Shown one piece after another: positions 25,051-36,223 of a stretch of 64,000 nucleotides of DNA (position 1 is the first letter of the stretch; every line of letters begins with the position of its first letter). Position numbers and translations under genes: made by a program. The stretch spans positions 62,001-126,000 of the forward strand of contig NZ_PDOG01000007.1 in NCBI RefSeq assembly GCF_003202205.1, read 5' to 3'. The notes below the pieces were generated by a model. The model saw only the letters and a list, made by a program, of their open reading frames with translations. It did not search any database and was not told where the DNA came from. This DNA comes from Halomonas sp. LBP4 (GTDB lineage: Bacteria; Pseudomonadota; Gammaproteobacteria; Pseudomonadales; Halomonadaceae).

Positions 25051-25751
25051 TGCGGCTGGACCGATTTCTTACCGAGACCACCGCGCTGACCCGCAGCCTG
25101 GCCAAGAAGGCGATGCATCGCGAGGAGGTCCGCGTGGATGGCGAGGTGGTCAAGAACCCCGCGACCCAGGTCGACGAACGGAGTGTGGTGACCTGGAACG
25201 GCGAGCGCCTGGCGCTGGTGGGGCTGCGCTACGTGATGCTCAACAAGCCGTCGGGAGTCGAGTGCAGTGCTCGCCGGGGGCTCTATCCGCTGGTCAGGGA
25301 GCTGATCGACCTGCCCCATGTCGAGCGGCTGCAGACGGTGGGGCGCCTGGATGTGGACACCACCGGCCTGGTGCTGCTCACCGACGACGGCCAGTGGTCC
25401 CATCGGGTCACCTCGCCGCGTCGCCGCTGCGCCAAGGTCTACCGGGTGAGCCTGGCCGAACCCCTGGTCGGCGATGCCCTGGCCCACGCGGTGACGCGCT
25501 TCGCCGAAGGGATCGAGCTCGAGGGCGAGGAGAAGACCACGCGTCCCGCCGAGCTGGTCATGCGCTCCGCCACCGAGGCCGAGCTGACCCTCCACGAGGG
25601 CAAGTACCACCAGGTGAAGCGCATGTTTGCCGCCATCGGCCATCATGTGGAGGCCCTGCACCGGGAGTCGATCGGCCCGCTGGTGCTCGATGAGCGACTG
25701 GCGCCCGGGGAGTGGCGTGAACTCACCGAGGCGGAAGTGGCCCAGTTCTGA
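25050..25751 (+). CDS. rsuA: 16S rRNA pseudouridine synthase RsuA-like
   Basis: 233 residues: an N-terminal S4 RNA-binding domain (MRLDRFLTETTALTRSLAKK) and a pseudouridine synthase domain with the catalytic aspartate in GRLDVDTTGLVLLT and the KYHQVKRMFAAIGHHVE motif. In E. coli RsuA makes pseudouridine 516 of 16S rRNA. Length and domain order fit RsuA better than RluB/E/F, which have longer tails. It is coupled to yafV, with which it has no obvious functional link. Confidence 0.88.
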   Translation: MRLDRFLTETTALTRSLAKKAMHREEVRVDGEVVKNPATQVDERSVVTWNGERLALVGLRYVMLNKPSGVECSARRGLYPLVRELIDLPHVERLQTVGRLDVDTTGLVLLTDDGQWSHRVTSPRRRCAKVYRVSLAEPLVGDALAHAVTRFAEGIELEGEEKTTRPAELVMRSATEAELTLHEGKYHQVKRMFAAIGHHVEALHRESIGPLVLDERLAPGEWRELTEAEVAQF

Positions 25752-25759
25752 GCCGGTGT

Positions 25760-27499
<1,740 letters not shown>

Positions 27500-27512
27500 C
27501 GGGACCAGCTCC

Positions 27513-29117
27513 TCAGGTGGCGGGCGATGAGGCAACGAAAGCGGCGAGCCCGGCGGCCTCGACCAGCGCCCGGGTGTAGTCGGTCCTGGGCTGTCCGAGG
27601 ACCTCCAGGCAATCTCCCTGCTCCACGACCTCGCCCTCCTTGAGCACCATCACGCGATGCGCCATCGCCCGGATCACGGCCAGGTCATGGCTGATGAACA
27701 GGTAACTCAGGCCGCGCCGCTGCTGGAGGTCGCGCAGCAGCTCGACGAGTTGCTTCTGTACGGTGCGATCCAGCGCCGAGGTGGGCTCGTCGAGCACCAC
27801 CACCTCGGGCTCGAGGATGATGGCGCGGGCGACCGCGATGCGCTGGCGCTGGCCACCGGAGAATTCGTGGGGATAGCGCGAGGCGCAGTCCAGCGGTAGC
27901 CCGACCTCCTTCAGTGAGACCTGGACACGGCGTGTCACCTCGGCCTCGTCGAGCTCCGGGTAGTGGAAGCGCAGTCCCTCGCTGATGATCTCGGAGACCG
28001 GCAGGCGTGGCGACAACGAGCCGTAGGGGTCCTGGAAGACCACCTGGAGACGCCGGCGCTGTTGTCGCAGGTCGTTGCCGGTGAGCCGGTCGAGACGGGC
28101 CTCGCCGAAGCGGATCTCGCCCTCGCTCGTGGCCAGCCGCAGCAGGGCGAGGGCGAGGGTGGTCTTGCCGGAGCCGGATTCGCCGACGATGCCCAGGGTC
28201 TCGCCGCGGGCCAGGGTGAGCGACAGGGGCTGCACGGCGACGAAGGGCGCCGGTCGGCAAGCGAAGAGCCGCCTGGGCCGCTGGAAGGCGACGCTCAGGC
28301 GACTGGCCTCGAGCAGTGGCTGGCGCGTGGCCAGCGCGACCGGGCGCCCCCGCGGCTCGGCATCGAGCAGGAGGCGGGTGTAATCGCTGCCCGGCGTGCG
28401 GAACACCTCCTCGACCGGCCCGGTCTCCTGCTCCCGTCCCTCGTAGAGCACGCAGACCCGGTCGGCATGGCGCCGTACCAGGTTGAGGTCGTGGGTGATG
28501 AACAGCATGCCCATGCCGTGACGGTCGCGCAGTTCGGCGAGCAGGGCGAGGATCTCCTGCTGCACGGTGACGTCGAGCGCCGTGGTGGGCTCATCGGCGA
28601 TCAGCAGCTCCGGGTCGTTGGCGATGGCCATGGCGATCATCACCCGCTGGCGCTGGCCGCCGGAGAGCTGGTGGGGCCAGGCGTCGAGCAGCTCGTCGGG
28701 GCGCGGCAGCTTGACCTGGGTAAGCAGTTCCCTGGCCCGGGCGCGGGCGGCCCTGCCGGTCAATCCCTGGTGCAGCCGCAGTGTCTCGCCGATCTGCTTG
28801 GCCACGGTGTGCAGGGGGTTGAGCGAGGTCATCGGCTCCTGGAAGACGAAGCCGACCCGGGCGCCCCGCAGCGACTGCCAGTCGCGTCGCTTGAGGCGCG
28901 TCAGGTCGGTCGTCCCCAGCCAGCGGCCGCCCTCGACCCGGGCGTTGGCCGGCAGCAGGTTCATCGCCCCGAGGGCGCTGACCGACTTGCCGGAGCCGGA
29001 CTCGCCCACCAGGGCCAGGGTCTCGCCGCGGCGTACCTCCAGCGAGAGGCGATCGACCACCATGGCGTCGTCGAAGGCGATGCTCAGTTCGTCGAGGCGC
29101 AGCAGGGTGTCAGGCAT
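27513..29117 (-). CDS. yejF: Peptide ABC transporter, dual ATPase (YejF)
   Basis: A 534-residue protein with two complete ABC cassettes. Walker A motifs are GESGSGKSVSAL (about residue 38) and GESGSGKTTLAL (about 318). Signatures are LSGGQRQRVMIAMAI and FSGGQRQRIAVARAI, and Walker B segments are LLIADEPTTALDV and VVVLDEPTSALDR. Fusion of both ATPases is characteristic of YejF. It overlaps yejE by eight bases and is the last gene of the yejABEF operon. Confidence 0.92.
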   Translation of the reverse strand: MPDTLLRLDELSIAFDDAMVVDRLSLEVRRGETLALVGESGSGKSVSALGAMNLLPANARVEGGRWLGTTDLTRLKRRDWQSLRGARVGFVFQEPMTSLNPLHTVAKQIGETLRLHQGLTGRAARARARELLTQVKLPRPDELLDAWPHQLSGGQRQRVMIAMAIANDPELLIADEPTTALDVTVQQEILALLAELRDRHGMGMLFITHDLNLVRRHADRVCVLYEGREQETGPVEEVFRTPGSDYTRLLLDAEPRGRPVALATRQPLLEASRLSVAFQRPRRLFACRPAPFVAVQPLSLTLARGETLGIVGESGSGKTTLALALLRLATSEGEIRFGEARLDRLTGNDLRQQRRRLQVVFQDPYGSLSPRLPVSEIISEGLRFHYPELDEAEVTRRVQVSLKEVGLPLDCASRYPHEFSGGQRQRIAVARAIILEPEVVVLDEPTSALDRTVQKQLVELLRDLQQRRGLSYLFISHDLAVIRAMAHRVMVLKEGEVVEQGDCLEVLGQPRTDYTRALVEAAGLAAFVASSPAT

Positions 29118-30195
29118 GGGGCGGAGTCCTTGGCGTCGGGGCGCTGGGGGCGGCGTACTGGATATGGCGCGGATCGAAGGCGTCGCGCAGTCCCTCGCCG
29201 ATGAATACCAGCAGCGAGAGCATCAGCGACAGGCTGACGAAGGCGGTGATGCCGAGCCAGGGGGCATGGAGGTTGTTCTTGCCCTGGGCGACCAGTTCGC
29301 CCAGCGACGGCGACCCCGGCGGCAGGCCGAAGCCGAGGAAGTCGAGTGCCGTGAGGGTGGTGATCGCCCCGGTGAAGAGAAAGGGGATGAAGGTGAGGGT
29401 GGCGACCATGGCGTTGGGCAAGACGTGGCGCCACATGATCAGCCGCGGGGTCAGCCCCATGGCCTTGGCGGCGCGCACGTACTCCAGGTTGCGTGCGCGC
29501 AGGAACTCGGCGCGCACCACATCGACCAGCCCCAGCCAGGAGAACAGCAGCATGATCCCCAGCAACCACCAGAAGCCGGGCTGCACGAAACTCGCCAGGA
29601 TGATCAGCAGGAAGAGCACCGGCAGCCCCGACCAGATCTCGGTGAGGCGCTGGCCGATCAGGTCGGTCTTGCCGCCGAAGTAGCCCTGAACGCCGCCGAT
29701 GGCCACGCCCATCACCAGGGAGCCGGCGGTGAGCACCAGGGCGAAGGCCACCGACAGTCGGAAGCCGTAGATGACGCGGGCCAGAACGTCGCGGCCCTGG
29801 TCGTCGGTACCCAGCCAGTGGCGGCCGTCGGGGGGCGCCGGAGAGGGCTGCATCATCTGCATGTCCAGGGTCTGGTAGGAGAACGGGATCGGCGGCCACA
29901 GGGCCCAGCCGTGTTCGTCGATCCGCGCCTGGATGAAGGGGTCGTGGTAGTCGGTGCGGGTGGGCAGGAAACCGCCGAACTCGGTTTCCGGGTAGTCGAC
30001 CAGCAAGGGCGTATACCACTGGCCGTCGATCTTCATGACGAGCGGCTTGTCGTTGGCGATCAGCTCGGCGGCGAGGCTCAGGCCGAACAGCGCCAGGAAG
30101 ATCCACAGCGACACCCAGGCGCGCCGGTTGTGGCGGAACACCGACAGCCGCCGCCGGGCGATGGGGGAGAGCTTGGAGGAAAACGCGAAGGTCAT
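29110..30195 (-). CDS. yejE: Peptide ABC transporter permease (YejE)
   Basis: A 361-residue permease of the OppC type. One N-terminal helix (RAWVSLWIFLALFGLSLAAE) is followed by a long periplasmic insert (about 55-165) rich in aromatic residues (FGGFLPTRTDYHDPFIQ), typical of YejE. The transport domain contains LGTDDQGRDVLARVIYG and the EAA loop EYVRAAKAMGLTPRLIMWRH. The ATG at 30195 lies four bases beyond the yejB stop. Confidence 0.9.
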   Translation of the reverse strand: MTFAFSSKLSPIARRRLSVFRHNRRAWVSLWIFLALFGLSLAAELIANDKPLVMKIDGQWYTPLLVDYPETEFGGFLPTRTDYHDPFIQARIDEHGWALWPPIPFSYQTLDMQMMQPSPAPPDGRHWLGTDDQGRDVLARVIYGFRLSVAFALVLTAGSLVMGVAIGGVQGYFGGKTDLIGQRLTEIWSGLPVLFLLIILASFVQPGFWWLLGIMLLFSWLGLVDVVRAEFLRARNLEYVRAAKAMGLTPRLIMWRHVLPNAMVATLTFIPFLFTGAITTLTALDFLGFGLPPGSPSLGELVAQGKNNLHAPWLGITAFVSLSLMLSLLVFIGEGLRDAFDPRHIQYAAPSAPTPRTPPHA

Positions 30196-30199
30196 CGTC

Positions 30200-31273
30200 T
30201 CAGGACTCCCGGGTCTCGAAATCGATACGAGGATCCACCCACACATAGGTGAGGTCGGAGATCAGCTTCAGGAGCAGGCCGATCAGGGTGTAGAGGAACA
30301 GCGTGCCGAAGATCACCGGGTAGTCGCGTTGCATCACCGCCTCGAAGCCGAGCAGCCCCAGCCCTTCCAGCGAGAAGATGACCTCGATCAGCAGCGACCC
30401 GGTGAAGAAGATGGTCACCAGCGCCCCGGGCAGGCCGGCGATGATGATCAGCATGGCGTTGCGGAACACGTGGCCGTAGAGGGTCTGGCGGTCGCTCGCG
30501 CCCTTGGCGCGGGCGGTGAGCACGTACTGCTTGTGGATCTCGTCGAGGAAGCTGTTCTTGGTCAGCATGGTCAGGGTGGCGAAGCTGCCGATGGTCATGG
30601 CCACCACCGGCAGGGTGATGTGCCAGAAGTAGTCCTTGACCTTGCCCCAGGCCGAGAGCTCGGCGAAGTCCGGCGAGGTCAGTCCGCGCAGCGGGAAGAG
30701 GTCCCAGTAGCTGCCGCCGGCGAACAGCACGATGAGCAGGATCGCGAACAGGAAGCCGGGGATCGCGTAGCCGACGATCACCAGCCCCGAGGTCCAGACA
30801 TCGAAGCGCGAGCCGTGGCGCAGCGCCTTGCGGATGCCCAGCGGAATCGAGATCAGGTAGACCAGCAGGGTGGTCCAGAGGCCCAGCGAGATCGACACGG
30901 GGAGCCGTTCGATCATCAGCTCGACCACGGGGCGGTCGCGGAAGAAGCTGTTGCCGAAATCGAAGGTGACGTAGTCGCGGATCATGCCGGCGAAACGCAG
31001 GTGGGCCGGCTGGTCGAAGCCGAACTGCTGCTCGAGCTGCTCGATGAAGCGCGGGTCGATGCCGCGGGAACCCCGGGATTCGTCGCGCACCACGACATCG
31101 CCGCCACCGGCATCCAGCCGCGTGCTGACCATGCTGTCGATGCCTTCGAAGCGGGCCAGCATCTGGTCGATGGGGCCGCCGGGGGCGGCCTGCACGATGA
31201 TGAAGTTGAGCAGCATGATCCCCAGCAGGGTGGGAATCATCAACAGCAGACGGCGCAGGATATAGCGGGTCAC
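30200..31273 (-). CDS. yejB: Peptide ABC transporter permease (YejB)
   Basis: A 357-residue OppB-type permease starting with GTG at 31273 behind AAGGA: MTRYILRRLLLMIPTLLGI. YejB-type features are the long insert between helices 1 and 2 and the LTKNSFLDEIHKQYVLTARA loop that docks on YejF. With YejA, YejE and YejF it forms an oligopeptide importer; in E. coli it admits microcin C. Confidence 0.9.
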   Translation of the reverse strand: MTRYILRRLLLMIPTLLGIMLLNFIIVQAAPGGPIDQMLARFEGIDSMVSTRLDAGGGDVVVRDESRGSRGIDPRFIEQLEQQFGFDQPAHLRFAGMIRDYVTFDFGNSFFRDRPVVELMIERLPVSISLGLWTTLLVYLISIPLGIRKALRHGSRFDVWTSGLVIVGYAIPGFLFAILLIVLFAGGSYWDLFPLRGLTSPDFAELSAWGKVKDYFWHITLPVVAMTIGSFATLTMLTKNSFLDEIHKQYVLTARAKGASDRQTLYGHVFRNAMLIIIAGLPGALVTIFFTGSLLIEVIFSLEGLGLLGFEAVMQRDYPVIFGTLFLYTLIGLLLKLISDLTYVWVDPRIDFETRES

Positions 31274-31300
31274 GGGGCGTCCTTGTCGGCAAGGGTGGTG

Positions 31301-33142
31301 TCAGCGACCGCGTAGCCGACGGTTGAGTTCGGCCTCGCGCTCGGCATCGACCCACCAGGCGGCGAGGTCCATGCCGTACTCGGGAAAGGGTTCGGGCCAG
31401 GCGAACTTGTCCCATACCGCGATGCGGGTCTCCCCGGAATGATACTGGGGAATCAGGTAGAAGCCCCACAGCAGCACGCGATCCAGGGCGCGGGTGATGG
31501 TATTGAGCTCCTCGCGGCTGTCGGCGCGAATCAGTCGTTCGACCAGGTCGTCGACCACCGGGTTGGCGAGCCCCATGAGGTTGCGGCTCTGGGGACTCTC
31601 GGCGAAGTCGCTGGTCCAGAACTCGCGTTGCTCGTTGCCGGGGTTGTTGGATTGCGGGAACTGACCGATGACCATGTCGAAGTCGAAGCTGCGCAGACGG
31701 TTGAGGTACTGGTTGATGTCGACGATGCGGATGCTGCCCTGCACGCCGAGGCGCGCCATGTTGCGCAGCATCGGCTGGACCACCCGCTCCATGCCGGTAT
31801 CGAACAGCAGGACCTCGAGGGAGAGCGGACGGCCGGTGTCGGTGTGCACCAGCACGCCATCCTCGACCTCGTAGCCGGCCTCGCGCAGCAGCTCCAGCGC
31901 CAGGCGCAGTCGCTCACGCAGGTCCTGCGGGTGGTCGATGGGTACCTCGGCCTCGAAGACCCGCTCGGGCAGCGCCTCGCGGTGGGGCTCGAGCAGTTCG
32001 AGCTCCGCCTCGCTGGGCAGCCCCCGGGCGGCCATCTCGGAGTTCTGGAAGAAGCTCTCGGTACGCCGGTAGGTGTCGTAGAAGAGGTTGGCGTTCAGCC
32101 AGGGAAAGTCGAAGGTCAGGGAGAGCGCCTCGCGGACCCGCGGATCCTGGAACTTGTCGCGGCGCAGGTTGAAGACGAAGGCCTGCATGGGGGCGGGTTG
32201 GCCGTCGGGTACGGTGATGCGCTCGACCAGGCCGTCGTGGTAGGCGGGGAAGTCGTAGCCGATGGCCCAGGTGGCGGCCCGGGCATCGGTGCGGTAATCC
32301 ATCACGCCGGCCTTGAAGGCTTCCCAGGCGATGTCGCGGTCGCGGTAGTAGTCGTAGACCAGCCGGTCGATGTTGTGGCGGCCACGATTGACTGCCAGGT
32401 CCCGCCCCCAGTAGTCCTCGACCCGCTGGTAGACGATGCGTCTCCCGGGTTCCACCTCGGCGATGCGGTAGGGGCCGGAGCCAGGGTGGCGGTCCAGCGT
32501 CGGGGCGGTGAAGTCGCGCTCCTGCCAATAGTGGCGTGGCAGGACGGGCAGCTGACCGACGATCAGCGGCAGTTCGCGGGAGTGATTGTTGGCGAACTCG
32601 AAGCGAACGGTATGGGCGTCGAGCGCCACGACGCTCTCGACAGCGGCATAGTAGGCGCCGTAGAAGGGATTGCCCTGTTCGGTCAGCAGCTCGAAGCTGA
32701 ACGCCACGTCGTCGGCGGTCACCGGTTCGCCATCGTGGAAGCGGGCCTCGGGGCGCAGGTCGAACTCGATCCAGTGACGCTCCGGGTCGAGGCGGATGCC
32801 CTCGGCGAGCAGGCCATAGGCGCTGAAGGGCTCGTCGGGATTGCCCTCGAGCAGGGTGTCGTAGATCTGGGACAGGCCGATGGCCGGCGTGCCGCGGATG
32901 ATGAAGGGATTGGTGGAGTCGAAACTGCTGCCGACGGCGGCACGGGTCATGGTGCCGCCCTTGGGCGCATCGGGTTCGACGTAGGGAAAGTGCTCGAAGC
33001 CCGGGGCGAGGGCCGGCTCGTCGTAGAGCGCCAGGCCGTGGACGGTGGGGACTTCCTCGGCGTCGGCAGCCAGCGCCGCCGAACTTATCAGCCAGCCGCT
33101 GGCCAGGGCGCTGAGCAGGAGACAGCGTACGACGGTCGACAT
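31301..33142 (-). CDS. yejA: Peptide ABC transporter substrate-binding protein (YejA)
   Basis: A 613-residue periplasmic family-5 extracellular solute-binding protein. The signal peptide (CLLLSALASGWLISSAALAA) precedes ADAEEVPTVHGLALYDEP. Family segments are DAPKGGTMTRAAVGSSFDS, YDTLLEGNPDEPFSAYGLLA, FDLRPEARFHDGEPVTADDV and GSGPYRIAEVEPGRRI. The start at 33142 has AAGGA eight bases upstream; 33151 is an in-frame alternative. It is first in the operon, followed 27 bases later by yejB. The likely ligands are oligopeptides, perhaps cell-wall peptides. Confidence 0.9.
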   Translation of the reverse strand: MSTVVRCLLLSALASGWLISSAALAADAEEVPTVHGLALYDEPALAPGFEHFPYVEPDAPKGGTMTRAAVGSSFDSTNPFIIRGTPAIGLSQIYDTLLEGNPDEPFSAYGLLAEGIRLDPERHWIEFDLRPEARFHDGEPVTADDVAFSFELLTEQGNPFYGAYYAAVESVVALDAHTVRFEFANNHSRELPLIVGQLPVLPRHYWQERDFTAPTLDRHPGSGPYRIAEVEPGRRIVYQRVEDYWGRDLAVNRGRHNIDRLVYDYYRDRDIAWEAFKAGVMDYRTDARAATWAIGYDFPAYHDGLVERITVPDGQPAPMQAFVFNLRRDKFQDPRVREALSLTFDFPWLNANLFYDTYRRTESFFQNSEMAARGLPSEAELELLEPHREALPERVFEAEVPIDHPQDLRERLRLALELLREAGYEVEDGVLVHTDTGRPLSLEVLLFDTGMERVVQPMLRNMARLGVQGSIRIVDINQYLNRLRSFDFDMVIGQFPQSNNPGNEQREFWTSDFAESPQSRNLMGLANPVVDDLVERLIRADSREELNTITRALDRVLLWGFYLIPQYHSGETRIAVWDKFAWPEPFPEYGMDLAAWWVDAEREAELNRRLRGR

Positions 33143-33261
33143 CGATGACATCCTTGGTCGGGTCCACTCCCCGGATGGCCGGGGCAGGTTCATCAATAAG
33201 GTGTCAGGCTACCGTTATCTTGTAAACCTCCGTGATCAGCGAAGATTCCCCCCTGGCCGGC

Positions 33262-34443
33262 TCAGCGGGCGGCCAGGCTGCGCTGTGGCATCTCGAGCAC
33301 CTGGCCGGCGTGAATGACGTCACCGTTCAGGCCGTTGTGCTGACGGATCTCGCCGACGCTGAGTCCATGACGCGAGGCGATGACCGAGAGATTGTCGCCG
33401 CTGCGCACCACGTAGCGGTCGTCGCCGACGGGCTGGCCGCTCGGGTCGGGGGCCGCGGCAGGGCGCTCCAGCCGGGCGATCATTGCCTCCTCGCGATCGG
33501 CAGGGACCAGCAGCACCCGCGCATGGCGGGGATTGGCGCTGCCGTTGATCAGTCCCGGGTTGAGCTCGGCCAATTCGTCGCGGCTCACGCCGGCGAGGCG
33601 AGCGGCTTCGGTCAGGTCCATCGAGCGGGTCAGCGGAATTTTGGCGAAGGCCGGGGCGTCCTCGATGTCGGGAAGGGCGACCTGGTACTCGTCAGGATCG
33701 TTGATGATCGCAGCGATGGCCTTGAGCTTGGGCAGGTAGTTCATGGTCTCGCGGGGCAGCCGCAGGCTCCAGTAGTCACCGCGCTCGCCACGGGAGAGGG
33801 CGGCGTTGCGGGCCCGGTTCACGGTGCCGGCGCCGGCGTTGTAGGCGGCCAGCGAGAGCTCGATGTCGCCGTCGTACCACTGCTCGGCCTGGAGTTCGAT
33901 GTAGTCCAGTGCCGCCTTGGTCGAGCTGACCACGTCGAGTCGGCCGTCATAGGTGCCGTTGCGGCGCAGGCCCAGGGCGTCGGCGGTGCCGGGCATGAAC
34001 TGCCAGAGACCGGCCGCGCCGCGATGGCTGCGTGCCAGGGGGTCGAAGGAGCTCTCGACGAAGGGAATCAGGGCGATCTCGCCGGGCAGGCCGCGGGACT
34101 CGATCTGCTCGGTGATCCAGGCCAGCCAGGGGCGGGCGCGCTCGGTGATCTCGATGATGTTCCGGGGGTTGGCACGGTAGTGGTCGATCCAGTGCCGGAC
34201 CCGCTCGTTGTAGCGCTCGTCCTGCCACTGGAAGCTGTCGCGCAGACGGCTCCAGGCATCCCGCGGCTCGAGGGCCAGGGCCTCCCAGAAAGGCGCGCCG
34301 GCGACGAAGCCGCCGTTTCCCCCGCCACTGGCAGCCGGGAGGGCCGAGGCCTGAGAGGCGGTGCCGGCCGCTATCAGCGAGCCGAGCAGGGCAAGGGTGC
34401 TGGTCAAACCGAGAAGTCGTCGGCGCGTGGTGTGGTAGGTCAT
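33262..34443 (-). CDS. mltD: Membrane-bound lytic transglycosylase MltD-like with LysM
   Basis: A 393-residue murein hydrolase. A hydrophobic N-terminal signal (LLGLTSTLALLGSLIAAGTA) has no lipobox cysteine, unlike E. coli MltD. The family-1D transglycosylase domain has the catalytic Glu in IPFVESSFDP (E130), followed by GAAGLWQFMPGTADALGL and LSLAAYNAGAGTVNRA. One LysM domain at the C-terminus (about 343-386, YVVRSGDNLSVIASRHGLSV) binds peptidoglycan; E. coli MltD has two. It cleaves glycan strands to anhydromuropeptides. The next operon downstream on the same strand is yejABEF. Confidence 0.88.
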   Translation of the reverse strand: MTYHTTRRRLLGLTSTLALLGSLIAAGTASQASALPAASGGGNGGFVAGAPFWEALALEPRDAWSRLRDSFQWQDERYNERVRHWIDHYRANPRNIIEITERARPWLAWITEQIESRGLPGEIALIPFVESSFDPLARSHRGAAGLWQFMPGTADALGLRRNGTYDGRLDVVSSTKAALDYIELQAEQWYDGDIELSLAAYNAGAGTVNRARNAALSRGERGDYWSLRLPRETMNYLPKLKAIAAIINDPDEYQVALPDIEDAPAFAKIPLTRSMDLTEAARLAGVSRDELAELNPGLINGSANPRHARVLLVPADREEAMIARLERPAAAPDPSGQPVGDDRYVVRSGDNLSVIASRHGLSVGEIRQHNGLNGDVIHAGQVLEMPQRSLAAR

Positions 34444-34467
34444 CTATCCGTGGCCTCCTGGTCGCAG

Positions 34468-34494
34468 GAGGGCCCGGCGGTTGGCCGGGCCCTC
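34468..34494 (-). terminator. Strong hairpin between gloB and mltD
   Basis: An 11-bp perfect stem (GAGGGCCCGGC against GCCGGGCCCTC) with a five-base loop, 29 bases past the gloB stop on the minus strand. There is no T-run, so it is either a weak terminator or an mRNA-stabilising element between gloB and mltD. Confidence 0.45.
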
Positions 34495-34522
34495 GGCAGG
34501 CGTCCGTAGCGTGTCGTGTCGT

Positions 34523-35290
34523 TCAGAAGTGGTCTTTCCAGGCACGCAGGGTGGCGAAGGTCGCCTCGCTGGTGTCGGTGTCGCCATGGGCCGAGGCGGC
34601 TCGGCGAACGCTGTCGGCATCACAGCGCAGGAAAGGATTGATGCGTTTCTCCCGGCCCAGGGAGCTGGGCAGGGTCGGGCGGTCGAGCTCCCTGGCCCGG
34701 CGGCACTCCTCCACGGCCTGCTCCACGTCCGGGTTCTCCGGATCGGCGGCCCGGGCGAAGTTCAGGTTGGCCAGGGTGTACTCGTGGGCGGCGAACACCA
34801 GGGTGTCGTCGGGCAGGGTGGCGAGGCGTGCCAGCGACGCATGCATCTGGTCGGGCGTGCCCTCGAACAGCCGACCGCAGCCGGCGCTGAAGAGGGTGTC
34901 GCCGCAGAACAGCAGTGGCGGAATCCCCGCGGTGAAGTAGGCGATATGATCCAGGGTATGGCCGGGCACGGCATGCACCTCGAGTAGCCGCCCCATGACC
35001 CGGATCTCGTCGCCGTCGCCCACGGTCTCGTCGATGCCGGCAAGGCTCGGGTTGTCCGGGCCGATCACCCGGGGGGAATAGCGCTCGATCAGCTCGGGCA
35101 GACCTCCGGTATGATCATGGTGGTGATGGGTGATCAGCACCGTGGAGAGAGTCCGCCCCTCGCGCTCGAGCAGGTCGATGACGGGCGCCGCATCACCCGG
35201 GTCGACCACGCAGACTTCCGGGGTCGAATCCTGGCGCAACAGCCAGATATAGTTGTCGCTAAAGGCGGGGATCGGTGTCACGCTCAGCAT
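34523..35290 (-). CDS. gloB: Hydroxyacylglutathione hydrolase (glyoxalase II)
   Basis: A 255-residue metallo-beta-lactamase-fold enzyme that hydrolyses S-lactoylglutathione to lactate and glutathione. The N-terminus LSVTPIPAFSDNYIWLL, the dinuclear metal motif THHHHDHTGG, the bridging region VPGHTLDHIAYF and CGDTLFSAGCGRLFEGT are all present, as is the C-terminal KRINPFLR substrate site. I chose the ATG at 35290 (AGGA ten bases upstream); 35296 is nearly equivalent. Gene order gloB, divergent methyltransferase, rnhA, dnaQ is conserved in gammaproteobacteria. Confidence 0.93.
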   Translation of the reverse strand: MLSVTPIPAFSDNYIWLLRQDSTPEVCVVDPGDAAPVIDLLEREGRTLSTVLITHHHHDHTGGLPELIERYSPRVIGPDNPSLAGIDETVGDGDEIRVMGRLLEVHAVPGHTLDHIAYFTAGIPPLLFCGDTLFSAGCGRLFEGTPDQMHASLARLATLPDDTLVFAAHEYTLANLNFARAADPENPDVEQAVEECRRARELDRPTLPSSLGREKRINPFLRCDADSVRRAASAHGDTDTSEATFATLRAWKDHF

Positions 35291-35449
35291 GGGCATGGAG
35301 TCCTGATCTGGACATGACTCACCGCTGCCGACCAGGTCTGCCGCCCGCCGGGCGACGCACAAGAACCTCGCCGGCTCTCGTCATGGTCAGACGCTGCCGT
35401 GAATCGGAACGGGTTGCAAAGCCACGCATCTTGGAGGGAAGCGCACACC

Positions 35450-36223
35450 ATGTCAACTTCGTCACCCGCTACCGACCTGGCCCGGCTGGTACGGGATGGC
35501 CGCCGCTATTGGGTGAGCCCGGCCGGGCAGGCCGTCTGGCAGGCCGAGCGCGCCTGCCTGGGGCCGGTGTGCGAGCGGCTGTTCGGCGCGCATAGTCTGG
35601 AGCTGGGCATGGCCAGTGCCCTGGCCGACATGTGTCCGGTGCGACACGCCATGCGCTGGGCACCGACCCGGGAGCTGGCCGAGCAGGCGGCGACCCTCGT
35701 CTGTCCGCCCGATGCCCTGCCGCTGCGCGACGACAGCCTCAGCCTGGTGGTGATCCACCATCTGCTGGAGGTGCTGCCCGACCCCCATCACATGCTGCAG
35801 GAGGCGGCCCGGGTCACCGCCGATGACGGCCGATTGATCATCTTTGGCTGGGCACCGCTCGGCCCGGCCGGTCTATCCCGGGTCTGGCCGGGGCAGCGGC
35901 GCCGGTTGCCCTGGCGAGGTCACTGGCGCACGCCGGGGCGACTCAAGGACTGGCTGACATTTGTCGACTTCGAGATCGAGCGGGTAGACTACTGTGGCTT
36001 TCATCTGCCCGGCAGCCTGCCGAGCAACGCCATGCTGGAGACCCTCGGGCGGCGTCACAACCTGCCATTGGGCGACAGTTACATGATTCACGCACGCCGC
36101 AAGCCGCACCTGGCCCAGGCCCAAGGCTCCCGCCTGACCTTCGCCCGGCCGCTGGGCGGTTCGGCACTGGGCGGCGCCACGCGGCTCGAGCAGCAAAAGG
36201 AAAGGATGACCGAGGGTGACTGA
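35450..36223 (+). CDS. Class I SAM-dependent methyltransferase (YafS-like)
   Basis: 257 residues, cytoplasmic. The glycine-rich SAM loop is degenerate (LELGMASALADM), but the Methyltransf_11 core is present: LPLRDDSLSLVVIHHLLEVL and HHMLQEAARVTADDGRLIIFG. It corresponds to the gene between gloB and rnhA in E. coli (yafS), whose substrate is unknown. The ATG at 35450 follows GGAGGGAAGC. It overlaps the rnhA start by eight bases. Confidence 0.82.
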   Translation: MSTSSPATDLARLVRDGRRYWVSPAGQAVWQAERACLGPVCERLFGAHSLELGMASALADMCPVRHAMRWAPTRELAEQAATLVCPPDALPLRDDSLSLVVIHHLLEVLPDPHHMLQEAARVTADDGRLIIFGWAPLGPAGLSRVWPGQRRRLPWRGHWRTPGRLKDWLTFVDFEIERVDYCGFHLPGSLPSNAMLETLGRRHNLPLGDSYMIHARRKPHLAQAQGSRLTFARPLGGSALGGATRLEQQKERMTEGD

